From the NCBI RefSeq assembly GCF_001661265.1, contig NW_017567018.1:124001-188000 (forward strand): DNA of 64,000 nucleotides. The letters are read 5' to 3'. The stretch's first letter is position 1; each line of letters begins with the position of its first letter. A program made the position numbers and the translations under genes. The notes beneath the pieces are model-generated. The model ran no database searches, was not told the origin of the DNA, and saw only the letters and a program-made list of their open reading frames with translations. Below, piece by piece: positions 44,252 to 54,434 of the stretch. Source of the DNA: Saitoella complicata NRRL Y-17804 (Eukaryota; Ascomycota; Saitoellomycetes; Saitoellales; Saitoellaceae).

Positions 44252-45637
44252 ATGGCGTACGAAGAACCGACCATCTCGGTCTCCGCCAAATCCACTCCCC
44301 CACCCTACGACCACACCTCCTACCGCACCGCCCCCCAAAAACTAAAAGTAACCTACCACCACGATGAATCTGTCGGAAACTACCACTTTGGCGAACGTCA
44401 CCCCATGAAACCCCACCGCCTCACCCTCACAAACCACCTCGTCCTCGGCTACGGCCTCCACCACAAAATGTCGATCTACAAACCTCGGAAGGCGACATAT
44501 GAGGAACTACAGAATTTCCATGCGAGCGAGTATTTGGATTTCTTGAAGAGGGTCACGCCGGCCAATGCGGAGGGCATGGCGGGGATGTTCCCGAAGTTCA
44601 ATATTGGGGACGATTGTCCCATCTTTGATGGGATGTATGAGTTTTGTCAGACTTACGCTGGGGCATCCCTCGACGCTGCGCGGAAACTAGCGACAGGCGA
44701 AGCTGATATTGCGATTAATTGGAGCGGGGGGTTACACCACGCAAAGAAATTCGAGCCGTCGGGGTTTTGTTACGTCAACGATATCGTCCTCGCCATTCTG
44801 AATTTATTACGATATCATCCAAGGGTGTTATACATCGACATCGACCTCCACCACGGCGACGGAGTCCAAGAAGCCTTTTACTCCACAGACAGGGTAATGA
44901 CCCTCTCCTTCCACAAATACAACGGCGACTTTTTCCCCGGTACCGGTTCCCTCTCCGAATCAGGCGTCTCCCTCGGCGCCCATCACTCCCTCAATATCCC
45001 CCTTCGCGACGGCATCGACGACGACTCCTACATCGCCCTCTTCCGCGCCATCCTGGAACCAGTGATGAACTCCTATCGACCCTCCTCCATCGTCCTCCAA
45101 TGCGGCGCCGACTCCCTCGGCTGCGACCGTCTCGGCTGCTTCAACCTCTCAATCAAAGCCCACGGTGAATGTGTCCGCTTCGTGAAATCCTTCGGCCTCC
45201 CAACCCTCGTCCTCGGCGGCGGCGGCTACACAGTCCGTAACGTCGCCCGCTGCTGGACCTACGAAACCTCCATTTGCCTCGACACCGCACTCTCCCCCAC
45301 CCTCCCCGCCACAACTCCTTATCTCGAATTCTTCGGACCGGATTATACGCTACATCCGAGACTTACGGGAAGGGTGGAGAATAGGAATACGAGAAAGTAC
45401 TTGGATGGGGTGAGGGTTGGGGTTATGGAGCAGTTGAGGTATTTGAATTTTGCGCCGAGTGTGCAGATGCAGGAGATTCCGGGGGATCTGGGAGGGTGGA
45501 TGGAGGATGAGGAGGAGGGGGTTAGGGATGGGGTTGAGGATGGGGAGGAGGGGAAGGAAACGAGGTGGGGGGGAGATAGGGATGGGAGGAGGGGGTGGGG
45601 GGAGTATTATGATGAACCGGTGGAGGATGTTATTTGA
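44252..45637 (+). CDS. HOS2: Class I histone deacetylase, Hos2 type
   Basis: This is a zinc-dependent deacetylase of the Set3C/Hos2 (HDAC3-like) branch. It has a single exon and 461 residues. The N-terminal signature [20 protein letters not shown] then [15 protein letters not shown] separates it from Rpd3. Active-site motifs are [20 protein letters not shown] (catalytic His-His pair), [15 protein letters not shown] (zinc Asp/His), [29 protein letters not shown] (zinc Asp) and [15 protein letters not shown] (catalytic Tyr). The C-terminal end after [15 protein letters not shown] is a short acidic and Gly/Arg tail, which is variable in the family. All catalytic residues are present. The ATG at 44252 matches the usual start region. 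Confidence 0.95.
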   Translation: MAYEEPTISVSAKSTPPPYDHTSYRTAPQKLKVTYHHDESVGNYHFGERHPMKPHRLTLTNHLVLGYGLHHKMSIYKPRKATYEELQNFHASEYLDFLKRVTPANAEGMAGMFPKFNIGDDCPIFDGMYEFCQTYAGASLDAARKLATGEADIAINWSGGLHHAKKFEPSGFCYVNDIVLAILNLLRYHPRVLYIDIDLHHGDGVQEAFYSTDRVMTLSFHKYNGDFFPGTGSLSESGVSLGAHHSLNIPLRDGIDDDSYIALFRAILEPVMNSYRPSSIVLQCGADSLGCDRLGCFNLSIKAHGECVRFVKSFGLPTLVLGGGGYTVRNVARCWTYETSICLDTALSPTLPATTPYLEFFGPDYTLHPRLTGRVENRNTRKYLDGVRVGVMEQLRYLNFAPSVQMQEIPGDLGGWMEDEEEGVRDGVEDGEEGKETRWGGDRDGRRGWGEYYDEPVEDVI

Positions 45638-45994
45638 CGAACAACAAGGAGGGAACAGGAAGCAGACGTGAATTCGGAATTTGTGATTTAGGGGTGGTAT
45701 CGATACCCTGATGATCGATGATATTGGTTGGTCTTGGAAAAGAATGGAGAAGCTCGGTGCGAGAGTACAGCGGAATAGACAGGAGCATTGAAATAGGTGA
45801 TACCCAATTGCATGAGTCGTTACGGACTTTACTCCCCTCAAAATGTTCACCGAGTCAAGGTGGGTATGGAATGACGTCGCGCACCTTCACCCCACAAGGT
45901 GCTCACTCGGTAAACCTAACCTTCACACCGAGAAAACACAAACATCCAACTTCAACAGCATACACCCCCATTACCCCCTTAAAAGTCCATCAAA
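45638..45994. other. Intergenic, PITP promoter
   Basis: This 357-bp gap lies between tandem genes. It contains no ORF of note. The CACCGAGTCAAGG and TGCTCACTCGGTAA pieces at 45847 and 45900 resemble each other inverted but are short. Confidence 0.35.
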
Positions 45995-46843
45995 ATGCTC
46001 ATCAAAGAATTCCGCGTTCCAATGCCCGTCTCCCTCGACGAGTACCAAGTAGCCCAACTCTACGCCGTCGCCGAAGCATCCAAATCCGAAACCGGGGGCG
46101 GAGAAGGCATCGAAGTCCTCGCCAACGAGCCCTACGAGAATGATAGTGGGAAGGGACAATATACGAAGAAAGTCATTCACCTGAAGAGTAAGATTCCGAG
46201 TTGGTTTCGGGCTTTTTTGCCGGCGGGGGCGACGGAGGTGTATGAGGAAGCTTGGAATGCGTATCCATACTGCAGAACAGGTGTTACATGTCTACGATTA
46301 ATATTATCTGCAAAGAGATACTAATGGCGTGGTACAGTCCTCACGAACGGCTACATGAAGAAGAACTTCACCCTCGAATGTATCACAATCCACGCACCAA
46401 ACGACACCGGAACCCAAGAAAACATCCACAACCTCTCCGCCAAAGATCTTAAAATCCGGGAAGTCATCCCTGTCGATATCCTCACCGACACCGTCCCCGC
46501 CAAGGACTATAAGCCAGAGGAAGACCCCGCCCTCTTCCACTCTACCAAAACCGGTCGTGGACCCCTGAAAGAGGGATGGCAACAAACCGCCGACCCAGTC
46601 ATGTGCGCATACAAGCTCTTCAAAATCGAGTTTAAGTGGATGGGACTCCAAACGAAGGTGGAGAGTTTCATTGGAGGGACGTTGAAGGGGTTACAGATCA
46701 AATTCCATAAACAGCTGTTTTGTTGGATTGATAAGTGGTATGGGATGACGATGGAGGAGATTAGGAAGATGGAGGCGCTGACGAAGGCGGATCTGGATGC
46801 AAAGAGGGCCGCGGCTGCAGCGCCGGAGGTTACAGAAGCTTGA
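45995..46843 (+). CDS. Class I phosphatidylinositol transfer protein (START-like)
   Basis: This is a lipid-transfer protein of the animal-type PITP family, which exchanges phosphatidylinositol and phosphatidylcholine between membranes and supports phosphoinositide signalling. It is unrelated in fold to Sec14. Exons 45995-46280 and 46338-46843 join to 263 residues, the standard length. Motifs in order: [52 protein letters not shown] followed by [33 protein letters not shown] and the lipid-exchange/C-terminal helix block [19 protein letters not shown]. The C-terminal tail is Ala-rich. Family confidence is high. As far as I know this family is patchy in ascomycetes, so its presence is notable. 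Confidence 0.92.
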
Positions 46844-47147
46844 AGGGATGGTGTGTGCAAGGACAGCTATTGGCCTATCCTCGGGGCGTTCATTTTGCAG
46901 TGGCTTGCTGAGAGAAACCCGATACAGAGTAGGATCTTGAAGATAATTCTGAGCAATACGTGTAGAGGAAGGACGTTACTTGGAGAACTATAAAGATGCC
47001 AGGGGCGTGATACGAGAAAGAGCAAGGACCTCATACAGGCTTTCCATAATGCAATGAATTCACAATACAACTACACTTCTATAATGTGAAACATGCTTAA
47101 CCCATCCTATCGTACACCATGCCTGTTTCCTTTCCAGCATGCTAAGC
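46844..47147. other. Intergenic 3'-3' region
   Basis: This 304-bp gap lies between convergent genes. No supported feature. Confidence 0.5.
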
Positions 47148-48196
47148 TTACTCAAACACTGTCCCAGTCTTATCCTTGACAACCTGGATAGACAACCTCC
47201 ACAACTGATCGCCCAACTCCTCATCCAAACTCATCGAGCTTCCCTCCTTAATCGAGTTCGGGGGCATGATGTACTTCCCCTGAACTTCCTTCTCCTCAAT
47301 CTCCGGGCTTGTAGCGGCATAACACTCACTGATACACCCTTCGAAGATATCCTTCAAGAAGGGGCGGATGACGGCGTGCGCGATATGCGGCAAGACACCA
47401 TATCCCTCGTTCTTGTCGTACGTATCTGCGGCGACGTGTTGTTGAGTCGTTGCGACGACGCCGGGGTGGATCGAGTTAATGTAGACACGGGGCGGATTGG
47501 GTCCTGAGAGGTGGTGCTTGATGAGTTGACGTGCCATGAGGATGTTGGCGAGTTTAGCCCTATTGTAGAGATAGGTGGGGCCGATATCCTCGTTACACTC
47601 ATCCACACTCGCGAATTTGGTGTCGGATTTCGCCCAGCGGTGGTTCTCGGAACAGGTGACTACCACACGTCCAGGGGTTCCAAACTTGTTGTTGTTCTCT
47701 TTGATGAGCGGCATCAAATGCTGGATCAAGATAAAGTGACCAAAGTGGTTCGCAGCCATGTGCTCCTCGATCCCACTCGGACCCATCGAATATTTGTCGA
47801 TTCCGATACCGGCGTTAGCAACGATACAATCCAAGCGACGCTCACTCCGCGCGATCTTTTTGGCAACCTCGTCAGTCTCCGGTAGGTTCGAGAGGTTACA
47901 TTGGATCCACTGGACACGGTCGTGGACGTCTGGACCGAGTTCTTTTGCGAGGGTTTCTTTGGCTTCGGTAGCGATTTCAGGGTTACGGGAGATAATAATG
48001 ACTTTAGTTGCGTTGTGCTTCAAGACTATCACCATACGTATTAGCAGTCCTTCAGTGCCAGGAAGGGGGAAAGAGACGCACGGTTGTAGGTAGTACCGAA
48101 CCCGATACCCTGAGCACCACCGGTGACGAGGTAGACCTTCCCGGCCAGGTCAGGGATGTCGTCTGCGGTGAAAGATTTGCCAAAGATTGCTTCCAT
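47148..48196 (-). CDS. Short-chain dehydrogenase/reductase (retinol-dehydrogenase-like)
   Basis: This is a classical-type NAD(P)-dependent SDR with a Rossmann fold. Exons 48196-48082 and 48025-47148 join to 330 residues. The cofactor motif is VYLVTGGAQGIG (TGxxxGxG), followed by NLL...KVIIISRNPE. Other hallmarks are LDCIVANAGIG (NAG), VVVTCSENH (catalytic Ser region) and the active-site Tyr-x3-Lys as YNRAKLAN, then SIHPGVVAT. The pattern resembles the retinol dehydrogenase/WWOX-like fungal SDRs. The Arg-containing IISRNP favours NADP(H). Substrate is unknown. No signal peptide is seen. The first ATG, with the short leader before the cofactor motif, was used. Confidence 0.88.
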
Positions 48197-48525
48197 TGTA
48201 AGTGTATGCTGTTTGTTTGTTTCTTGGTCGATGGTAGTCAAGGGAGGGAGGAAGGGAGGTTTGGTGGTTTTGTAACGCTGAGCACGGTGCTCGCTCATGA
48301 CGTCATGAATCGAACATTACGCACATATCGACAACGACTGGATCGGGGAGATCGAATCGAAGGAAGTTATTGTATCGAATTCCTCCTCGTAACTGAACTG
48401 TGGGCCGTCCTTCGGCTCATTGGACTTCTATCGATATCGTGGGCTCCCACCGGTTCTTGATCTGGATGTGATAGCCCGGATATCTGGATCACGTCCTGTA
48501 ACTCCCAACATCTTCGACTGAGCAC
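48197..48525. other. Intergenic: SDR promoter and RRP41 3' flank
   Basis: This 329-bp gap is between two minus-strand genes. A TGACGTCATGA palindrome (about 48298-48308) is a perfect CRE/bZIP-type site upstream of the SDR gene. Nothing else is seen. Confidence 0.4.
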
Positions 48526-49372
48526 TCACTCCTTCTGCTCCTCCAACTTATCCAGGTATGCCTTGCTGGTCTTCCGCACGGTCTTGTCCATCATCTCCTT
48601 GATTTGCGCACAGCCAGCAATGGCAACACTGAACATGTTCTCAAACTTGTCCTGGTGCAGTCTTGTCTCCATCTGTAGTAACGCAACATCTTCCGTCGCT
48701 CCTTGCGTTGCAACTGTGCAGTATGCCATGTCATTTTCCTCCACGTTGTTCAGATCTGTGGAAAAGAGTTAGCGAAGTCCAACAAGCGACAGTCACAACC
48801 CCACACACCTAGTAATGGCTCATTGTCATACGACCCGGCCGTACAGGCACAGATATAATTGCTTATCGGAATCCCTGCATCCACAATTGCTAGTGTGACC
48901 GCATTCACACAATCCGCAAGCATGCCCCCATCCTGACTCAACACCTGCAAACTGACACTAATCTCACTTCTCGGTGTCAACCCCACCAACACTCCACCCG
49001 AAAACACATCCTCAACCAACATTGACCACTCTTGTAACCGCTTGTCGGTTCTTGACCGCTTTTTTCTGTCAGTGGTAGAGAAGGCGGGGACGGAGAGGTC
49101 AACGGTGATGATTGCTTTTTCGGGGTGTGCGGTACCCCGTTGAAGGGGTTCCCGGGGGCCACGGACTGCGCAGAGGACTTTTGTATTGCCGTGTTCGATG
49201 TAGGAGGAGCCATCGGCGTCTGGAAGGAGGGAGATACGGGATGTGAAGCTGCGGAGTTCGTTCCAGCGACGGCCGTCTGCACACCATGGTTAATACACCT
49301 AATCAAACCCAGCTACTTGTAATATGAAGAAAACATACCCAATCGAAGTCCTTCAGGCGATAGAGTCTCCAT
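48526..49372 (-). CDS. RRP41 (SKI6): Exosome core subunit Rrp41/Ski6
   Basis: This RNase PH-like subunit of the exosome ring threads RNA for 3'-5' decay in nucleus and cytosol. Exons 49372-49339, 49276-48809 and 48755-48526 join to 243 residues. The first small exon encodes METLSPEGLRL and splices into DGRRWNELRSFTSRISLL. Family landmarks are SYIEHGNTKVLCAVRGPREP, SVPAFSTTDRKKRS, VLSQDGGMLADCVNAVTLA and the end KTSKAYLDKLEEQKE. Length and order match Ski6. The tiny 11-codon first exon was found by frame and by the conserved start, and was not in a long open frame. Confidence 0.93.
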
Positions 49373-51732
49373 ATCTCTCAAATTCTGAGTTCACCTCGCT
49401 CATGAATTCTGCTGCAAGGCGCCGCACGCGTACGCACCCCGCGGCCGACTCGTACGGTTACTCCGAGTTCCTCTCCTTCCTCAAACCCCGACGATTTGGT
49501 ACACCACAGCGTCTTTCAAGATTCCTTGTCTTGCGATTGACCCCGTGACGCTGTTGACTGATACTCTCAGCTCGGTTCAATCATCGTCGGGTGCACCTCG
49601 TTCTTCTCTCTTAATCTTGGGTTGAAGCAGGGTGCAAAATAGAGACACTGGACGTGCCGTCTCTTCGGGGCCGTATCACGGACGTGGGAGGCTTTTTTCA
49701 GGACCGACCTTACGATGAGTTTAACCGGAGGTGAGGTAGTATACAGCTCTCCACATATCAAACTCGTAGGTAGTATTCGTAGATAGAATAAATGACCCGC
49801 CACCGGACAACTATGATTCCATGTACGTGAGCATGTGCACTTGTATAACCACTTTCGCGTTCTTCTTCGATATAATCCGCTACCGACGGTATACTCTTTT
49901 ACCTCCATTTAGTTTCAACATGCGCCATTTGTATTGGAACTCTTTCCATGTGCGGGTCCCAACACTCTGGCAAGGAGCTTGAGGTGTCCAGCTGTATAAT
50001 CTTAGTTAGCAGTGCTTTTTGTAAAGATGTATAAATTAGGAACGCATGTGACGTCGACGGCAAAAATCAGTTCAAAATGAGGATCCGCAAGTCAGTCCTC
50101 CTCCAGTAAAGAAGGAGGAATGACGATAGGGTAATACATGCTATTGTTGAAAAGCATCATTTTGCACCGTCGAGTCAATCGCGATCGCATTTCGCCATCG
50201 TAGTCATCGAGAATGTCCGGATGAGGACGTGTACGTCTCAAATGTACACATCCGGTTTCACCAATGAAATGAACCCGAGGGGTACGGTCTCCGTACTCCG
50301 AGGACAAGCGGAAGTGACGAAAGGAAATGGCTTAGCCTTACCCTTTAGATCAGCAAATAAATTTCGGTGTTTGGGTTGGCGAGTTTCGAGGTGCGTGTAT
50401 ACGTGTATATATACGTGCTCGGTCGTTGGCCAAAGCCCGTGAACCGCCGGGAAGCAGATAGGCAAAGACGGAAGGAAAAGCAGGATCAGCTGCCTGTGAC
50501 GACGGATTCTACATAGACGGCCTCCAGTACTGGCTTCCGTCGGCGACGAGCACCGCGGCGCCCGGGCGGGAAGCTTCGTCTCCATGGGCCCAATGCAACC
50601 TTACTTAAATGAAATTCGGGCGCAGCGCTGCTTACGTACAACGATTGCGACAACGCAATTGCTGAGGCCAAGGAAAAACTCAAATCCCGAACGAGGCATT
50701 TTCGCAATCTCCTTTCGCCCGCATTGAATGCTTTACTTTTGTTGACCCGAAGCGAAGTTGACCTGTTTCGGAGCCGAATATTGAGGTGTGAGCAAGGGTC
50801 TGTCTGCAACCTGTCGGCGCGCCCTCCGATTTCCCCTCGAGCAAAGGACCCCCCCCCCCCCGGACGAATCGGAGGGACCCCAGCCTCATCGCGATCGGGG
50901 CATGTTCGACATTTCTTACATTGACGCATTCTTTGGCACTCTTATATTGTATGGTGACATCGGGTACGAAGCTAGTGGCAAACCTAATTCGCCGGGTACG
51001 ACGGTTGAAGGGGACTGAAATGGCATTGCGACATAAAATCTCGCCAAATGCGACGCAGCTCGCTCACTAGAGTGTTTCGGATCATATTGGGCTTACTAAT
51101 GACTGCTTGGGTAACATGTCGCTCCCCGGCGGAAGCTTATCCCAAGCTGGGTTGCCATTGATCCACTGCTCATGGCAGGCGGCGAGATAGCCAAATATTC
51201 TCCTCGGTCTCCGATCAGCTGTTTCTTTCAACAGAGACGGCACGGCTCATGCCCACTGGGTTCTCTTTGTTCTTACCGAAATGTCGACTCCCTCAGAGGC
51301 CTCACTCTCCCGAAATATCTTTAGCGCCCTTGTAGTACATTCGAGCACGCAGCCCAGTTCCGTATCTCGGCGATCGGCTTTCATTTCACTCAAAAAAGTC
51401 GGAGGTGAAGGAAGGCATGGCCAATAGCAAGTGCTGAGCCTCCGTCGAGCATATGGATGAAACACATGCTTACTCAGCTCGCGTACTTGCTGGGCAGAAG
51501 CTGGCACTGTTGAACGCGGATGCACAGTTCCGTCTTGCTGGTCTGCACATGGGTGGGAATGGGGAATCGCATATAAAGAGGCGACCACTCACCCTCTTCG
51601 AAGGCACTCTTCAAACCTTGCCTTACCTTTGATCTTCTTGATCTGTATACCAATAAACCTTCGAGTTTATATTGGGCTTTGATCTAGATCTGATACCCCT
51701 TCTTGTTTCTTTTGAATATATTGCGATCTAAA
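49373..51732. other. Large gene-poor gap
   Basis: In this 2.36-kb gap I see no ORF with coding character. The longest frames (49567-49908, 50486-50929 and 51247-51588, all minus) have no motif. A run of 13-14 C lies near 50848-50861, and an alternating ATACGTGTATATATACGTG stretch near 50398-50418. A TATAAA at 51572-51577 belongs to the next gene. The gap could hold a long promoter or a non-coding RNA. Confidence 0.5.
51571..51580 (+). promoter_or_regulatory. TATA-like box upstream of orphan ORF
   Basis: CATATAAAGAGG lies about 160 bp before the ATG at 51733, a plausible core promoter with an intervening pyrimidine-rich leader. Confidence 0.4.
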
Positions 51733-52851
51733 ATGCCCGTCAACCTTATCAACAACAACAACGCTGGGAACATCTCTCACCACTTCCGCTACCCAGGGAG
51801 CACCGCACCCGGCTTTCAACTCTCGCCGTTGGAATTATACCTCCCGGTACTGCCTGTACAGGCAAGGACTGCAGCACAGGCTGTAACTGTTCATGCCGCC
51901 GCACCGGCTACCCGGGGTGTAGCTACGATTGTTCAGAGTTATACCAACAATAACGCTTCGCAAAATCAGGGCGGTGATCATGGGGACGCCCCGCTGCGTT
52001 CCCCTCCTGATACACCGCTGATCGCCCGCCGTCGTGCTCCGGTGCCCCAGGGACAGCCACTTCCGCTCTTCGACATCGACGACCAAATCAATTTGCTCCA
52101 GGCTTTCTTGATTGTTAGGCCAACGGGTCGTCCACCCCACGAAAGAGAAGAAGCTTGGTGGTGTGTCGGCGAGTGGTTTATCCATCTCCATCAGGACGAC
52201 GCTCAAGAGGAAGGGCACGACATCATTTACTGGCACCTTTCTGGCGCTGATGCCGGACAAATCTTGAGGACGACACTGGCCGTTTTTCCGTTTGATGAAG
52301 AGTACTTGCCCGAGAAGGAGGAGGCCGAGGCGGGAAGTACCGGTTGGTATTTCGACGAGATCGTTCAGCGTGCACACGTTGTCATGGAAGAAGATGCTTA
52401 CAATACGACATCGTTTCCCCCACGCTACCTCGAGCGTGCCTTGCCGAGCGCTCCGCCCACTCGAGTCGCCCATCTCGTTCAGGACGAGTTCGAGGGTGTA
52501 CTTGCATCCCTGCGGTTGAAGGCATTACGCTTGCTCGACGACCTTCATGCCGACGAGCTCGAGGCTCATTCCAGGTGGAACGAAAGAGAAGCCGATAAGA
52601 AGGCCTACCAAGCTGAAATCCAACGCGTCCGTGGGCTCATGATTCCTCCTGGCCAGGGCATGGATGTTTTCGATCAGTTGAGTGCTACAATGGAGTATTA
52701 TAATGAAAGGGAGGAGCTGCGAATCTTGGAGGATCACGAAGATATTCGTACACGTCGAGTAAAGGTCGCTAACCACCGTTGCATGAAGGAGACAACCTGG
52801 CGTCATGCCGAAAGGTTATTCGCTCTGTGGAGGTCTTATCCGCCCATGTAA
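51733..52851 (+). CDS. Uncharacterised 372-residue protein (orphan)
   Basis: I do not recognise this protein. It is a single long exon with normal codon-like composition, which supports a real gene. The N-terminal 110 residues are Asn/Pro/Ala-rich and probably disordered (NLINNNNAGN). A middle region is rich in Trp and acidic residues (EEAWWCVGEWFIHLHQDD, HDIIYWHLSGADAG). The C-terminal 130 residues form a charged, mostly helical segment (LLDDLHADELEAHSRWNERE, RHAERLFALWRSYPPM), likely coiled coil. No signal peptide, membrane segment or catalytic motif is seen. The ATG at 51733 follows a clear TATA box. It may be lineage-specific. Confidence 0.6.
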   Translation: MPVNLINNNNAGNISHHFRYPGSTAPGFQLSPLELYLPVLPVQARTAAQAVTVHAAAPATRGVATIVQSYTNNNASQNQGGDHGDAPLRSPPDTPLIARRRAPVPQGQPLPLFDIDDQINLLQAFLIVRPTGRPPHEREEAWWCVGEWFIHLHQDDAQEEGHDIIYWHLSGADAGQILRTTLAVFPFDEEYLPEKEEAEAGSTGWYFDEIVQRAHVVMEEDAYNTTSFPPRYLERALPSAPPTRVAHLVQDEFEGVLASLRLKALRLLDDLHADELEAHSRWNEREADKKAYQAEIQRVRGLMIPPGQGMDVFDQLSATMEYYNEREELRILEDHEDIRTRRVKVANHRCMKETTWRHAERLFALWRSYPPM

Positions 52852-53248
52852 CGTGAGAATTAAACCGTGTCAAGCTCTACGGACGAAAATAAAAGGAAAA
52901 CGACAAACGGAATGGAACTGGAGTTCAACATACACTATCGGCATATTGGGCTATTGGAAATACGGAGTTATATGATACAGGACATTGGAAAAATGGGTAC
53001 CGGAGCGAAGTTTCATCTCACGGCTGGCCGTTTCGAGACACTTCAAAAAAAGTTCCAGATAACTGGACGATAGATTTTACTTTATTTTACTTGCTTGTTA
53101 TGTTTCAATGGATTCCTTTTTTTGTCTTTTACTTCTGACCTTTGTCAACGTTACATGAGGCTCGCATTTTGGTGTCTCGCGATCGAAGAGGCTTACGACC
53201 TACCACGTACAGTAAACGATCTGATTCAGAGCTCACAGAGACGCTTAG
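52852..53248. other. Intergenic region
   Basis: This 397-bp gap lies between tandem genes. Short open frames have no motif. A T-rich stretch near 53075-53125 may be the 3' end of the orphan gene's transcript. Confidence 0.4.
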
Positions 53249-53860
53249 ATGGCTACAGCACGCAAACAATCTTCAAATACTGCCGAAATCCAGGCAAAAC
53301 TCGACCACTCTGCCGCTGCTGTGCGCAAGTTGGTATCTTCCTGGTTACCTGAAGAATCAGGCGAGTCTGGCAAAGTCGATGAAAATGAGGATGACGACTC
53401 GTTACTGGTTCCGAGGCCTCCCAGGTGAACTCGTTGACACTTTATTCCTGAATGTACCAATGCCTAACGCGTTTACAGGCTTGGCCTCGGCGCCTCCAGT
53501 GCAGAGATGAACAAGAAGAATACACCCATGGACGCAACCGCAAAGCTGAAGCGCAAACTTCTCGGCCGGCAACCACCTCGACGAACTGAAGCGAAGCTTA
53601 CCACTACCGCACGGAAAGAGGAATCATCCGACGACGAGGAAGAGGGCCGAGGTTCAATAGGCAAGAAGAGGAAGGCTGTGCCTGCTCCTGTTGGGGAGAA
53701 GCTTCAGGCGGATGCGTCTGATTCGGAGTCTGAAGAGAAGGAGGGTGGTAGCAAGATGGGTGGATTCTCGTTTGACAGCTATAAACAGGAGAAGTCAAAG
53801 AAGGCAAAGAAGAAGAAGAGGAATAAGCAGGCCACTGCTGCCGCTAATGGAGGTCAGTGA
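53249..53860 (+). CDS. DUF3245-like small nuclear protein
   Basis: This is a 185-residue, highly charged protein. Exons 53249-53424 and 53479-53860 join in frame at PRPPR / LGLGA. The N-terminal half has a helix with VRKLVSSWLPEE, then an acidic stretch (GKVDENEDDDS) and the conserved PRPPRLGLGA segment. The C-terminal half is Lys-rich with KLKRKLLGRQPPRR, an acidic DDEEEGRG and a final KKAKKKKRNK block, suggesting a nucleolar or nuclear location. The layout matches the fungal DUF3245 family. Function is unknown; a ribosome-biogenesis role is only a guess from composition and the nearby Utp15 gene. Confidence 0.7.
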
Positions 53861-54434
53861 GGAGAACACTGGAGGAATTCGAGAGTACAGTTCTCAAAAG
53901 TGGAAGGCGAATGTTCATGAAGACATGGCTCAAATCAAATGGGCAACAATGTGTTGTGCCGTGAACCAGTAGGGTATGCGCAATCTACCGAAGCAGGACC
54001 TGTCGAGACGCGGATTATGAGGGAAGGACAGAGTGCCTGGACCTACTTGATCATGAAGGTGCATGTATGAAGATAAATCCTTCCGTGGAGCTGCTGGTCT
54101 GCAAAACAGGGCAGCCGTGGTCGAGATACGGACTGAGCCCGCTCGACGCTCGCATCGGCGACGCTTGCAGGAGGCAAGTTGCCAAAGTATGATAGGCTTA
54201 GAGAGCCATATAGCAGTTCCATCGCGTCTCAAGCTTGTCCCCATTCCAACTTAAAACTCCCCAGCTCGGCGTCTCTACACGTGCAAGGCGCGACGCGCCG
54301 GCGCCCTGCAGCGACTCAATTGAACCCAAAACACCAAAACATACCCTCGATACATTTTACATCACCGTGCAGCAGCCAGTCCAGGTCGTTGGTCCATGCG
54401 ATAAGAGTGACCGTGTATATCAGTTCAGTACACC
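53861..54434. other. Intergenic region
   Basis: This 574-bp gap lies between tandem genes. No ORF or RNA gene is supported. It probably contains the GCP3 promoter, GC-rich near 54280-54310. Confidence 0.4.

Noticed and set aside
50840-50865. Run of about 13-14 C and a similar C-rich tract near 22162
   Set aside because: Homopolymer runs are common in promoters and prone to sequencing error; no structure beyond that.
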